From Zhengitettix transpicula (taxonomy: Eukaryota; Arthropoda; Insecta; Orthoptera; Tetrigidae), in NCBI GenBank assembly GCA_037074705.1, contig CM073595.1:22780501-22844500 (forward strand): DNA of 64,000 nt, written 5' to 3'. Of the stretch, positions 11,035 through 50,361 are shown piece after piece; positions within the stretch are counted from its first letter, which is position 1; each line of letters opens with the position of its first letter. The position numbers and the translations under genes are program-made. Below the pieces are notes generated by a model. The model did no database searches. It was given only the letters and a program-made list of their open reading frames with translations, and was not told the DNA's origin.

Positions 11035-13640
11035 GAAAATAACATAAATAATCATTACATAAATTAATGTCAATGAATAATAAATATTTACAGCGTTGTA
11101 CATTTATAACATCTTTAACGTTACACAGGTTCGAGAGGTACAAAGTTGCTCACGGTTCGATAAAATTGGCCAATTTTCATATATATATCAAATGTACAAA
11201 ATTGTCGAAATTTGCTAGTGAACATGTTATCAAAAATATATAAAACAATTCTAATTTACATTATTTGTGATTCACAGCATGTCAATTCTAACGGGAAATT
11301 TTGGATATGACAGACATTATGCTACTCAACTTTTTTTCTTTCATTGGCAAATTTTCAGTACAAAAACTGGCAAGTTAATACACAAAATAAGATGTGAGGT
11401 ACAGTTTGGTACTCAACTTTTAAGTATGTATTATACCATTAATTGGTTGAACCTTCACTATTATTTGGAATGTAACAAAATTAAAGGCAGAAATACCACA
11501 TGAACACAAAAAATATGCATTATTATGCATATACTTTACCATTTGCAAATGGTTTGAAAGCTTTTAAATGTTACACAAAACATATACTAAGGGTCGTTTC
11601 AAAATTAAGAAATCTAAAAACCTTCCAACAAATTTGAGTACAAATACTGGTTGACAAATCCCACTACATATCATATTTAATTGACACACAAGCAATGAAA
11701 AAATTAGCTATTTATCCTTGACCATTCACTATATACATACAAAAACAAATACCACAGTACATTAAACACTTTTACTCAGACACGTTTTAGTCCCTCACAT
11801 TAAAATTTAAAAGAAGCTAAGCTACTTCCCACAATTTACTATGGCCATTCAGCAAGTTTCTCTTCATTATAACATGTTGAAAATAAAAGAGAATAAAAAC
11901 TTAATCTTCACCAAACATTAAAATAAAAAATAGCACACAACCACAAAATTATATCATCGTCTACAAATTTCTATGAAAAGGTATTTCTGCCTCACTTAGA
12001 AATACTTGTCATTTTAATAGAAAGTACATAGAAAAACCAGCATAACAGTTATTTTATTTTTGAAGATAAATATTACACGAACAATTCTTAACCAAAAACT
12101 TAAATATGATATAGAAAGTATTAATTTTGAAAATAAATTTAGCATTAAATTACTCCAATTTTCCACAAACCATCATCAGGCTTTTACAGAACGATTATTA
12201 TGCGATATATTTTCCTAACAAACGAAATGGTAGAGGAAGATATTGAAATGTCATATCATAATTATCATAGTGTTCAAAGCCTGAGAACTGTTTGAGTAAA
12301 AATACACTAGGAAAAAATTGAATTCTTTAATCCACTCTTATAAAATTTGCTGCCTAAGGCAGCAAAGCATCAATTAAGTACACTGAAAATGAATCACAAT
12401 ATTTTTCTGAACCCCTGTTTTGCAGCTCCTTTTTATAATGCTGTATTTTTATGTTGAAACACACAAACTGGATTAGTGACCATTTACATATTCATGTGGA
12501 TCAACATTTAAATTCTAGTGAGATTGAAATTAATATTTTCATTCCATTGCACATGGTCCTCGACAGTTGACTCGACACCTATTGCATTACAGAAAATATA
12601 TTGAATACAACTCAGTACAGATTACTATTTACAGAAATAGTTAATGAAATAAGGAAAAATACTCTTAATATATTTTAAAATTAGTTTGTATCCAATCCAT
12701 TTTATTACCAGTAGATCTCATAGCAATTCAGTATTCAATTTATGCCAATATTTTTTATTTTCTATTTGGTAATGTAGCATTGACCAACCAAAGTAATTTG
12801 ATTGAAAATACATTCTAACATTTGCTATTTTAAACTGATTTATAAATTATTAATTTACAGTTTGCTCAATTACACAATTATAAGCCATGGCTAAATTGAT
12901 AAAATGAGATATTTTAAAAGACAGTAAAAATAGATATAGTTCATTTCTGATCACGTCATATTTGGTTCATTTTATATTCATACCTAAGGCTCCATAACTC
13001 ATACAAATATTACAACAGAAACTGGAATCAGCAGGAGAAAGATAACAAATTTTCCAAATCTTAGTTAAACTTTTCAATTTGTGTACCTCATAATGTCAAC
13101 AAAATTAGTGATAATTTTCATCGTTACAATTGAAATAAAAGAATAAATTTTGAATGGCATTACACTTGTGTTTCTAGTATTGAGTCAACATTGCTAGTAT
13201 CTCGGTTAGAACACATGCAGTGAAATTCATATAAAAGTATAGGAACACAAGAGACTAACATTTATATATTCAAATTAAAATATGTTTATTTTTTAATAAA
13301 ACACTTGCCTGTATGCAAAAGCATAAAAATAAAGCTTCCAACAGAAAAGGGCTATTTAAGAATACAGGACTTGAATCGAATTATCTATCTAGAGTGAAAA
13401 ACGTTACACAGTGCTAAAAAAAACATTACTAAGTGAAGAAGAAATAGAAAAAAATTGCTATCACTTGAAGGTATTAGACATTAAATTGCATATTTTTCAG
13501 ATGAAAATTCAATTTATCATAGGGCTTCATATATAGGATGTTAGTGGACAACAGCACTTGAAAGTAATACGTTATAATAGTTGTAAGCAAACATTTTCTC
13601 CACTAGTAACTTTTGTGCTATCAATTTGTGTATACAAACT

Positions 13641-13853
13641 CATTTGGACAGGAAAGGAGGACAGATAGTGGCTGACCTACCTTAAATCGACAGTTGGTGT
13701 CGCAATAATGTCAAATTTTCAAGCCCTGTTCCTCAGTACAACTGAACATCGTGCTGGGCACATAGTTGACAAGATATTGCCTCCTAGCTGGTGACACTAT
13801 CTGTCAATTTAAGAAAAGTCAGACGCTCTCTCTCCCTCATAGCCAAATCAAAT
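13641..13853. mobile_element. Foldback MITE-like element, copy 1
   Basis: The left arm 13641-13704 (CATTTGGACAGGAAAGGAGG, then CTTAAATCGACAGTTGGTGTC) pairs with the right arm 13790-13853 at about 75% identity, around a roughly 85-bp centre. A TA tract lies about 45 bp outside. It belongs to the family also seen at 27183, 44078 and 46776. Confidence 0.75.
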
Positions 13854-16148
13854 TAGTTAATAAATTTGATTATATCACATCATACTTATTTGTGTTTTAT
13901 ATATATATATATATATTAGTGAGAGTAGCACAGCCAACTTTAACAAGGTTCCAATTGCTCCCCATGCCCTTGTTTCCAATACAATTATACATTTCCACTT
14001 ACTCTTCTATAAGCCCTACATGCACATTTCTCTGATGTTTAATTCTATCTTTGGGAACTATAATTATGATATGTGCTTTTGATCCAGGTACGACCCAGGA
14101 CAAAACACCCACAAACCTCGATATTTCCTTCAGCCTATTTTGTTTTGTTACTGTACTACCTCTTTTATTTTCTTTGTTGAATATTTCCTTTGATAGAGGA
14201 AGATATGTGAGCTTTACTGAATAAAGTAGTGGCCTTAAAGTAATTACACATTTTGGAAAATACTGAATTATTTCAAATTTCCTACTTCATAGAATACATT
14301 TGTAAGTCACGTATACCACAATCTCTCTCTTCCATGTCCTTATGAATATATATACATAAACACAGTTTCTTATTTATCAACATGGACCAGTATGTAGCAG
14401 ACCACACCTAGTGTATTTAAAATCTGTGACAAAGTATTTGAAATACATGATCAAAAATTATACTAACAAGGAAATATTAATTTGCATTTAGGAATTTTTT
14501 TTAACAGTTTTGCTTCAAAATGCATACAACACAATGGATATAAAATCAAATTATAGTATTATAATAATGTAATTAACAAATATCTTGAATATTTTTAATC
14601 GTGTTGTGAAAAATTACTTCCAAACAATGTTTCCTTCATGAAATATTAATCCCAATTAACTAATATATTTAAAATATGTATTTTGTACCATTCTGAGAAT
14701 TGGGAAATGTATATTGTTATAATAGTCATTCTTAAGTTCAGAAACATTGTCAATCTAGTCTCTCAACTATTGCATTAATAATTCGTTGATTGGTCATCTT
14801 GGCCTATAGGTGTTTTAATAAACTCAAATTAAAAATTAAATTTAAGGTTCTATAATTTATTCAAAAGTTGAGCAGTGACACATTTAAAATATCTGTTCTC
14901 TGAGATTCACAAGTGACGCATCTAACTTGAAACAAATAATATAATAAAAATAAAGTTTACAAATTCCATTCCATGTGTTACAATACAGCAAAATACAGGT
15001 TGGTTTTATTGCTAAAATAATCACACACTTGTTACAAATTATGATTCAATATAAATTAAATTACTTGCAAATTTTATTTGATCCTAATAAATTGGTGGAT
15101 ATTGGGTACGAGAGATGTAATGATAATAAGAAATACCTCCAGTGTTAAATGTAAGGAAAAGTGTGAATGTAAGGAGAAATTGTAAGAAACATAAAAATTC
15201 TGTGCACCACTCTGGAATTTTAACACTCGAGTGTAATAAATACCAATCCACACAAATAATTCAAATAAAACTCAATGAATACATCTATTTGCTTCATTTG
15301 AGTGGAACTAAGTGGCAGGTAGAATCTGTTAAAGAAGAAGTATGTAAAAGTTTTAACACTAACCATTACAAAGAAGATTGTCTGAATTAAAATCATAATC
15401 CTAAAAAAATACTCCTAAAAAGAAAAAGACACAATAACCAAAAATTAATATGAAAGAAACATGCTAATCAATGGTGTGGTAGTTGACTCAATATAACCTA
15501 CATTAAAAATTATTTTGATATATGCAATTAAAATTTTAAAATGCCACAATTTTAACTGGATATTTGTCCATAAATCAGTTACTGACAGATTGAATACAAC
15601 AACAAGTGCTTGTTTTCAAGCACAATATTAATTTATTTCGGTCACTGATCTGTAAAAACAGACTCAAAGTTGGAAGTCTATTATCACTGTATCCATAAGG
15701 AAAACCATGCTATCCTCTGTGTAATATAAGTCCGGCAGAAGACTAAGAAGTACTATACACAATATAAAAGGTGGTATATAGTATGTCAGATAGGTGACAA
15801 GCATTTTTGCTCAAATTATAATGGGCCTGGGGATCTACATAGGAGTTAGAAAGATCAAATGGCACATGCTATAAAGCTCAACCTTTATATAGGGAGAGGG
15901 GGACAACCACCTGACAAGATGTGGTTGCTAAGAACTACAAGACCAAATACCCAAAAGTCAAGAACACATCCTTTCATAAAAGAAGAGCAAGCAACCAAAC
16001 ATGCAACAAGCAAAGAACTGAACAATTTAACAACATAACAGGACATGAAAAACAAATTTAAAAATGTTAGCTTAACTAAAAGACTGGAATTGTACTAAGT
16101 GATGTTGAGTACACCTTAAATATAATACACACAAGTAAGCATTCAAGA

Positions 16149-16242
16149 AAAGCTTCTCAGGTTTCCACCTGGGTTATCTCCATAGACATTGAAATGTCAC
16201 TATCTACAGAGATGACCGGGATGGAAACCCAAGAAGCCTTTC
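16149..16242. repeat. Palindromic repeat
   Basis: The left arm CTTCTCAGGTTTCCACCTGG-GTTATCTC-ATAG-ACATT is complementary to the right arm ending GACCGGGATGGAAACCCAAG-AAGCC, about 45 bp per arm with a very small loop. It lies in a GC-richer block (about 15730-17500) that looks like an old transposon. I could not identify a coding frame there. Confidence 0.65.
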
Positions 16243-19200
16243 TTAATTCTATTCACAGGGAGAGCCTTTGATCTCTAAATAAGCATTTGACACCACCACA
16301 TGTGCCCTACGATTCTGTACAGCTCGGATCAAGGCAGAGTACAGCATATAACAGGGTTTTTTTCTAAAGGAAGACATTTCAGAACACCAATGGAGTGGGT
16401 AGATATACCACAGATCAAGAGGGAAGCCAGAATTCAGAGACAATCAAAATAGACTATTAACACTCTAGAAAATTCCATAAAAGTAGCAAACAGCTGTGAT
16501 TAAAGAAACTATGTAGCAAGGTCATTGTGGATCTCTGGGGTAGACATGATATGGTCATGAATATGTCTATCTTAGCCACTTGTCTTCACAATGGATGTAG
16601 CTCCACCCCAACAATGGTATCAGTTTAATGAGCTATTAGTGACAGTGGAAATGGTTATGTATAATAAGGCAACAAGACCAGTAATATTCATAACACTTGA
16701 TGTAAACTTCAAAATATAAAACAGCATCTTAATTGTTCTCCATTGCTATTAGTCCAAAGGTATATCTGGATAATCTTTATTTCATGGCTAGAACCTTACA
16801 GTCTGTACTAAACTGACAATGGCTTTTTGGCATACAATCAATGTCTACAAGTACACGACTTACAATGGAATTATGCATATGAAGCAGAATTACATACAAA
16901 GTTAGCACGACTGGTCCATCTGATGTTTTTGGAATGGTACCTGTAGTAAAGCAAATTGAAAAGGTTACACAAATATGAAATGAAGCAGTTCCAATAATGG
17001 AAGTTGTTCTGCAACACTGATCAAATCACACGAATGCTGATAATGGGTAAAACAAAAATTGAGACCATTACCTTGACTGAAATGACAGGTAAAGGGATTC
17101 AAACACTGAGGTATACAACAAAAGTACACCAAGCATTCCTACATATTAAACTTCTGTCAGAGAAGCAACAGTGTATCTTCCAGTCCTATGGCACAATGCC
17201 TTCATGGAAGAGACTTAGGGCAAGTTGACAAAGGTAAAATTATTCACACACGCAATCTCATACATGTTATAATGAAATAGATTGGACGGAAACACAAAGA
17301 GGTAGACCAAAACCTAAATCAACTACTCGCCAATCAGGTTTCTTTTAAGGCATATCAATATAGATTCAATCTGGACAACAACCTTCATGTCCAAAAGCCA
17401 GGACAATAGAAAAAATATCCTATTCTACTGTTCACAATTTCAGGAAGGATGGATGGAACTAAAGCACCAACTGGATCAATCAATATAGGACACTAGTGGC
17501 CATTGCTGATCAGGTGTTGGACTACAGTTGCATACTTTGCCAGCAACAAAATAAGAAAACTGTGTACTACAGAACATATAATGTGACTTAAAAGAACTAG
17601 GTGTAAGGGTAAACCTCTTGGCCAATTAAGGGCAGTGCAAAGTAATGTCTAACAGTTGCAATACTGTGTTTTAATCTCCTACACTGATAAGTATGTAATA
17701 CACCATATTTCTCTGAAGATTTTCCCCTATCTCAGAAAAGTAGCAGCCTACAAAAAACAAAAATTGGTTGAGGGGATTTGTCACATCACTCTTATGAAAA
17801 ATGTGTTCAATAATTTGACAAATATTTCTTGGCCATATGTCAAACTTCATGGATTAGATCCAATGTTTTACAAATAAACTTTGAATGTAATCATAGAATA
17901 AATTTACTTGTACTAAAAATTCTATTGTTTACATGATCTGTTATATCTAGAAAACAGATTTTTTAAATATTTGTGTAGGTTTATGCAAAAAAGGTTGTAT
18001 AGTTATAGATTAACGTCCTATAAAATTAACGTGTAGTTGAGTAAAATTAAACAATTTCTGAATATTTATTACCATAATTTAAGAAATATTTATTAAATAT
18101 TTATTCTATTCAAGTTTTCAAACTTATTGCCAGTCATTTAGTTTGTACTTGAAACAAATATATTCAACATATTACTTATAAAACTTGAGCTGCAATTCTA
18201 TCAAATAATATTTAGCAGGATTCTTAATAACACTAACAAGGTTTTATAAGTTATTGTTACAGATGAAGAACTCCAGAATGTTCGCAGTTAAGGCACTATG
18301 TTCACTTTTATAATCTGAAATAATTGCCAAGTTTGACTTGCTTCACTTACAAATTTAAATTTCTGCAAACTCAATGAAAATATAAGGAATGAATGCATAG
18401 TGTGTAAATTTTCAATTAAAACATGAATTCATTTAAATACAATTGAAAATCAGGTAACAATGTTTTAAAATAGAAGTTAAATAATATAAACAAATTAATT
18501 CAACAATACAATATCATCCTCAAAGTGGCAGTGACATATTGAATGATTTATATAAAATTAATTAGTTTGTATGTACAGTACAATAAAAATCCTCAATATT
18601 TTCATTAACAGCAAATATAATTCATATTGTACTCTGGAATTATTTAAATTATATCTAGTATGGCAAACATCTGATAAAACATATTCAGAGGAGCAAACGT
18701 TGAATATTAACTGATGTTAAAACATTCTAATTATTTAACTGTTACTGAAATTAAATTGACCATTTTTACCATAACAAATACTTTATTAACGAAGTCTATT
18801 ATATAAATACAACATCTTTTTAGCTTTTGTTCGATTGTTAGTCAGATCACACACCAACAACCACAGCATGGTAACCTAAAAGCCACAAGACAACACTGCT
18901 ATGTGGACATAAAAATATAAGCCATTATACTTCATTACACACCTCAAGTTTTCTCTTATACTAAGATATGGTTCAGGAATTTCATCACCATTTTTCGCAA
19001 TTTATTGAAGTAAAACAGACACTGCATTGTTTTAACATTCATTTATCAATGAAAATTATATTTTACTACTATGTTAAAGGATGGGTGGCCTAATGAGGAG
19101 ACTATCAATTTAATAACTTGAAGAAATTAACTGTTAATAGATATTTTTTTGTATTCTTGAAAATTAACAACAAATGAAGTTTATGAAGAAGAGAAGATTT

Positions 19201-22200
19201 CAAGCAGAAGTTTTAACAGCAAAGGCTATTGTTCATCACAGGAATGAAGAAATTGGAGCAATGAGGAGAAAGTAACAAATCTCGTAGAGGAATAATGGTT
19301 TTGTAAGTTGTTTCGAATTATTTACATGATAGAATCTTCCTTAGAAGGGTAAACCATAGTCACGAGCCTGTGACAATGTATTTATTTTAAATTTTGATTA
19401 ATATTTTCCAACTAATTCAGTAGTTGTTTCAATGTATACATCATGCTATAATTAGTAAACTATTAATTACAGAACAGTGTATCTAACATTTAGTGGTGAA
19501 AATAAAATAAAAGCTATCTCTCTCTCTCATACTCACTCTAAGGTATGCTTTTAGTGTACTAAAAGTAAGTCTAAATCAATAACAGCGCTCTGACTCAAAT
19601 TTTTGAACTCTGAATTTCCTTTTCCCTGAATGCAATCAGAATTGTCTAACTGTGTGAAATATTATGTTTTCCTTCTTCTTTGCTCAGTCAGTCACTCATT
19701 TCTGTCTAGACAATTTACTGTATTCTGTTTACTCAATTCTTAACTTCCTATTCTCATGTTATGCTTCTTAATACTACAGAAAATGGAATACCTAGATAAA
19801 GTCATTGCATAACAAATTTCAAAGTCACATATTCAAGTTATTTAACAACAGCTTGCCAAGATATTACTGATAAAAGTAGCAAAGGAAATAGAATTGATAC
19901 AAAAGACTTCTCAAAGAAATTTGATATAGTTCCTCATCACACAGTTTCAGTTTGAAATAAAGGGTAAAAGACTGTTGTGGATTGAATTTGATCCATGTAA
20001 TCTAAGAGCAAATTCTTAACTTTTACATTAAACAAAAATTACATCAGGAAAATCATAAGTGTAATCAAGATAAAACTGTCAGCAGCATTTAAAAATGACA
20101 ATTACTCTCTTATTGATGATGATTTAACAGAAAATTAATTGTACCAATTATGTAAAGATGTATGAATATTTAAATAAAATTCAATTTGGCATCTTCAAAC
20201 ATTACAAATTAACTTAAAAGGAGAAAAATTAACATGTTTAAAAAATAACCTTCCCCAGAGCATAAAATAAAATGGTATGATGAAGTCAGGAACTTATACA
20301 TATTTGAGTATACTTTCAATAAAACTCCAAAGTACAGTAATCATATTAATTTAGGAGACACACCATTTAATAAACAGGGTTCTTGAGATAAGATTTCAGA
20401 TAGATGAGTCAATTACTTACATATGGCTTGAATGACCAATTTCGAAATATGGCACAATCGTTTGTTGGGACACTTACATAGTCAAGCAAATGCAACACAA
20501 CCTGTTACTCTTACCAAGTATTTTATGGTAAAATGTCAATAAATATAGAGCAAATATGAACATATTCTCTACTACAGAAGAGTTCAAGTTGTTATATATG
20601 GTAACAAGCACTGTACTATTACCTATACAAGATCTCGGAACATTATTAGTCACACACTATTTATATTTACAGAAGAACATATTCCAGAATTTATAATAAA
20701 AAATACACAAAAATAATATTGCAAATAAAATTTTCAATTCTATCATGCAGAATATTATATAAAAACCATTAAAAGAAATTTTAAATAAACAATTGAAAAA
20801 TTAAACTACAGTTTAATAAGACAGGTACAGTAATATTTTCATTTTGTTTTAATAATCTTTTGAATATTTCATAACCCAAATTCTCAATTAACTCCTTTTG
20901 TAAACTAATCAGAAAATGGACTTCTTGAGATTGAGGGCCAGTGTCACCATACACTTGCATCAGATGCACAACATAAATTTTCTGTGGAAGGGCAATAACA
21001 GTTACAAAAATTTGAGAAATGTGCGTCCTGTCCAAGGTGGCAATACGAACCCTCAAATTCATGTAATCCATTAACTCTCTCTTTCAATAAATATTATATA
21101 TATATAGACACACAAGAATTCATATTCAAACTTTTCTATGTGCTTAGTTAATATATATATAATATATAAACAGAAAGTAATCTGTTTTCACAAGAAAAAG
21201 CAATTTTTCCAAACTAGTTGAACCTCCATCTTTATTCTTTACTTAAACATTTCCGCAAGGTTCTAAGCAATCATTAGCCTATTTCTCATTCCCAAAACAT
21301 CTGTTCATTTATAACTATTTCAAATAAGTAATGATGCAATTAATAATTAAGGTAAACAACTTTCAGGAATCTGCCTTATTCCTATATGGTTTAAGAAATT
21401 TCAAGCTAAATTCACACTTCATTACCAAATATTTTTAAAAAGTCTGATGGATTGGTTTATTTTAAGAGATGCTTATGATTCAATAAATATTATTAGAGTT
21501 GAATTAAAGAATAATCACATTAGTAAAATCATGTAGAAAAACATGCTCTAAAACAAATATTTCTTTGGCAGTATAATTTATTAGTAAATTAAATTACTAT
21601 CACAAATTATCTTAAGCACCCTGTAAATGTTTTTGGGCACCATCCAGGATGACATCCCGCTTAAGAGATGACTGATCAACACCATAAACAGAAAGAGAAT
21701 ATGTATTCAATTTTGCTGAATATAAATAATTAATACTCCCACATCAAATTTCCTCAATTCAGCTTCGAACGAAATAAAAAACAATTACATCAGATAGTCT
21801 GTCTATTGAACAAATGAAGTCATTTCTGTAATACACTAGGGGTACATATAAACCTCACTGTTCAAAATACCTTCAACCTTTTAAATTGTACTCAAAACTT
21901 AAAATAGTAGATGTTTGCCATGTTTTAAAAATAATTCCCAAAATTGATAAAAATTATATAATACAATCAAAATTCTAAAATGAATAGAATATAAACTTTA
22001 AGATAAATGAATTTTAGTAGAAATAGACTAGATATTTTTCAGAGACATTGTTACATTGCTAAAAGCTTCCTGATAAAAATTTGATAATTCAAATCCATTA
22101 ATACTTACAAGGGAATATCAGTCATTTCTGCCACTTTTGTTATACAGGTTTGTACATTTTGCTTGTAGCAAAACTTTTCACTCACAGAGTGAGAAGAAAC

Positions 22201-22410
22201 TATTTAAATTATCACAAAATGTGTATTAAATGTGTCAGTGCAACAACTGAGTTAGCTGCCAGCCAACTTACTAACCATCAAAATAAAGCCTTTGTTTGCC
22301 ACTTATTACTATTGTAATAATTACGCTTGATTTCAAAGTTTTTATGATGGCCACCAAGTAATTCACATCCACATTATTTGTCAGAGGCACAGCGCACACA
22401 CACACACGCA

Positions 22411-48555
<26,145 letters not shown>

Positions 48556-49737
48556 TTCTACTACAGACCGTCACATAGCAAAGAACCTCGGGAACTGAAG
48601 TTATAGTGGTACTGGAGGGGGGGAGCTAAGTATAAACAAAAGATTCCAAGCAATTAAAAAAGTATTTATCCAAGGAAAAAAGTGCAATTTTACTCGCATT
48701 GTGCAAATTAGTAAACACGACCTAGTTCTTAAATTCAGGGTTGTGTGGTAAATTTTCTTGGTATTACGTAAGTCTTCATAATGCCACCCCTTCAAAGGGA
48801 AAATAACCCTCGATTGCTATTTTTTAATAAAAAGAAAACATTACTAATACTATTTTCCTTTTGAAAAGATAAATTACTTTAAAATAAGATTTTTATAGTT
48901 ATAGTTCAAATTGTATTTTGATTTCGCAACTCATGACGGACTCTGAGTCATAGCATGTGCCGCCTTACTTAAATTTGACACCAATCACGTGATATAAAAT
49001 AGTGTATCGTGAATCATCTAACTATCGCTGAGGTTTTTTTTCCCGGTAAGGAGACCCTTCAGGTTGAATTATTGGCACTTTTTTCCCTTAGCCCTACGCT
49101 CTTCATTCTGTCTCTCTCACAAGCTATCTCCGTGAATGACCGTATTAAAGGGTATTATGCCCTCAGGTGCGGATCAAACACAAGTTCCCAATCCTTGTGT
49201 TCCAAGTTAGTTTACTAACAGCACGTGCAGAGGGGGTGTAGAAAGTGGTAGACCCCCATGCTTGGCCGTGCGTGATTTCAAGGGGGCACGGCCTTTAAGG
49301 GCCTTTGGCCCATTAAAAAAAAAATCATTACAGAAGGTACATGTGAAAAATAAGGTGTATTATAAAAGGGGATGTATTGAAAAAACACGGGCTCGTGTTC
49401 TGCGAGGGTTTTAATGAGAAAAAGAAAACTTCATTCGAAAGCCAATTTCTTTCATATTTAGTCATTTTTCTACATAGGCTTTTGCCTAAATTAAAACAAT
49501 ACAAGTGTTTTTGTTGTATGTTAGGACTGTATTTCCATTTGTTTTTACAAAAAATGAAACTTGCGTATGTGCTATTATGAGCGATTTACTGACAAATATA
49601 AAATGCAGCATGCAACAATCTTAAAAACAGAAGACGAACTGAAACAAAACATAAACAAACGTCCAAATAATACCTTGTGCTACAGATGCGCCACACCACA
49701 CAAAGATATCAAGGCGTGATTACAATAAGTAATTAAC
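48556..49737. promoter_or_regulatory. Presumed KDM7 5' UTR and promoter region
   Basis: About 1.2 kb between the KDM7 ATG and the BEL/Pao long terminal repeat. No TATA box at a convincing distance. A short G-run (about 48617) and a GC-rich patch at 49200-49310 (GGCACGGCCTTTAAGGGCC) are visible. Location is inferred from position only. Confidence 0.4.
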
Positions 49738-49738
49738 A
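49300..49738 (-). mobile_element. Probable BEL/Pao 3' LTR, left limit unknown
   Basis: On the minus strand a purine tract AAGGCGGGGAG (49753-49743) is followed by TATG and then TGTTAATTAC starting at 49738. This is the usual polypurine-tract/LTR-start layout downstream of the pol gene. The far end was not found, and no matching 5' LTR exists at the other side of the element. Confidence 0.5.
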
Positions 49739-49854
49739 TAAACTCCCCGCCTTGAAAAATATACATTTTTCAATATAATACAATGAATGATAATATAATA
49801 ATAATGGTAACTTACGTCAATAATTTTGTATTTATTTTTTGAATGTTTTAATCA

Positions 49855-50361
49855 TCATTGGAAGTCTGTATTGGAAGAGGACACACGTCTCACTGCTCTA
49901 CGCACTATGCCTTTGGAAGTGCGTAATGATACTACTCTTACGACAGAGTCACTTCCATGGTGCAGTTCTGTCACGCGTCCCAGTTTCCACTTCATGGGCG
50001 GTAAATTGTCATATTTAATGAGGGTAAGCGAATCGATTTTGAGTGTGCCGCCTTGATTCTTCTTCCACTTAATTCGGGTTTGGAGTTCTGAAATATACTC
50101 TTTTGACCAACGTGACCAAAAATGTTGTTGAATTCGTTGGTAGCGAGACATATACGATTCCGATAAATGCATAAGATCTGGATCAGGAACAGACGCCATC
50201 GATCTCCCAATGAGAAAATGGGCCGGAGTCAAAGGTTGTAGATCTGATGGATTGGAAGACATTGGAGTGAGAGGACGTGAATTTAGAATAGCGCTCACTT
50301 GCGCTAACAAACTGTAGAGCTCTTCGAAATTTAATGATGTGTCAACCATAACAAGCTTCAA
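49855..50361 (-). pseudogene. BEL/Pao integrase C-terminus (DUF5641-like)
   Basis: 168 codons to a stop at 49855. Contains ILNSRPLTPMSSNP, LTPAHFLIGRSM, FWSRWSKEYISELQ and WKLGRVTELHHG, the standard tail of BEL/Pao pol. It is shifted relative to the upstream frame. Confidence 0.92.

Larger units (their letters stand above)
11035..22410 (-). other. AT-rich stretch downstream of KDM7: possible long 3' UTR or intergenic DNA
   Basis: No supported gene. Contains a foldback element (13641-13853), a palindromic repeat (16149-16242), TA microsatellites (13897-13918 and about 21090-21170) and a TC tract (about 19520). AATAAA hexamers on the minus strand occur often, for example at about 21454 and 21224, so the KDM7 cleavage site cannot be fixed. 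The 96-codon minus ORF at 20781-21071 is the only frame that looks faintly protein-like, and I recognise no family. Confidence 0.45.
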
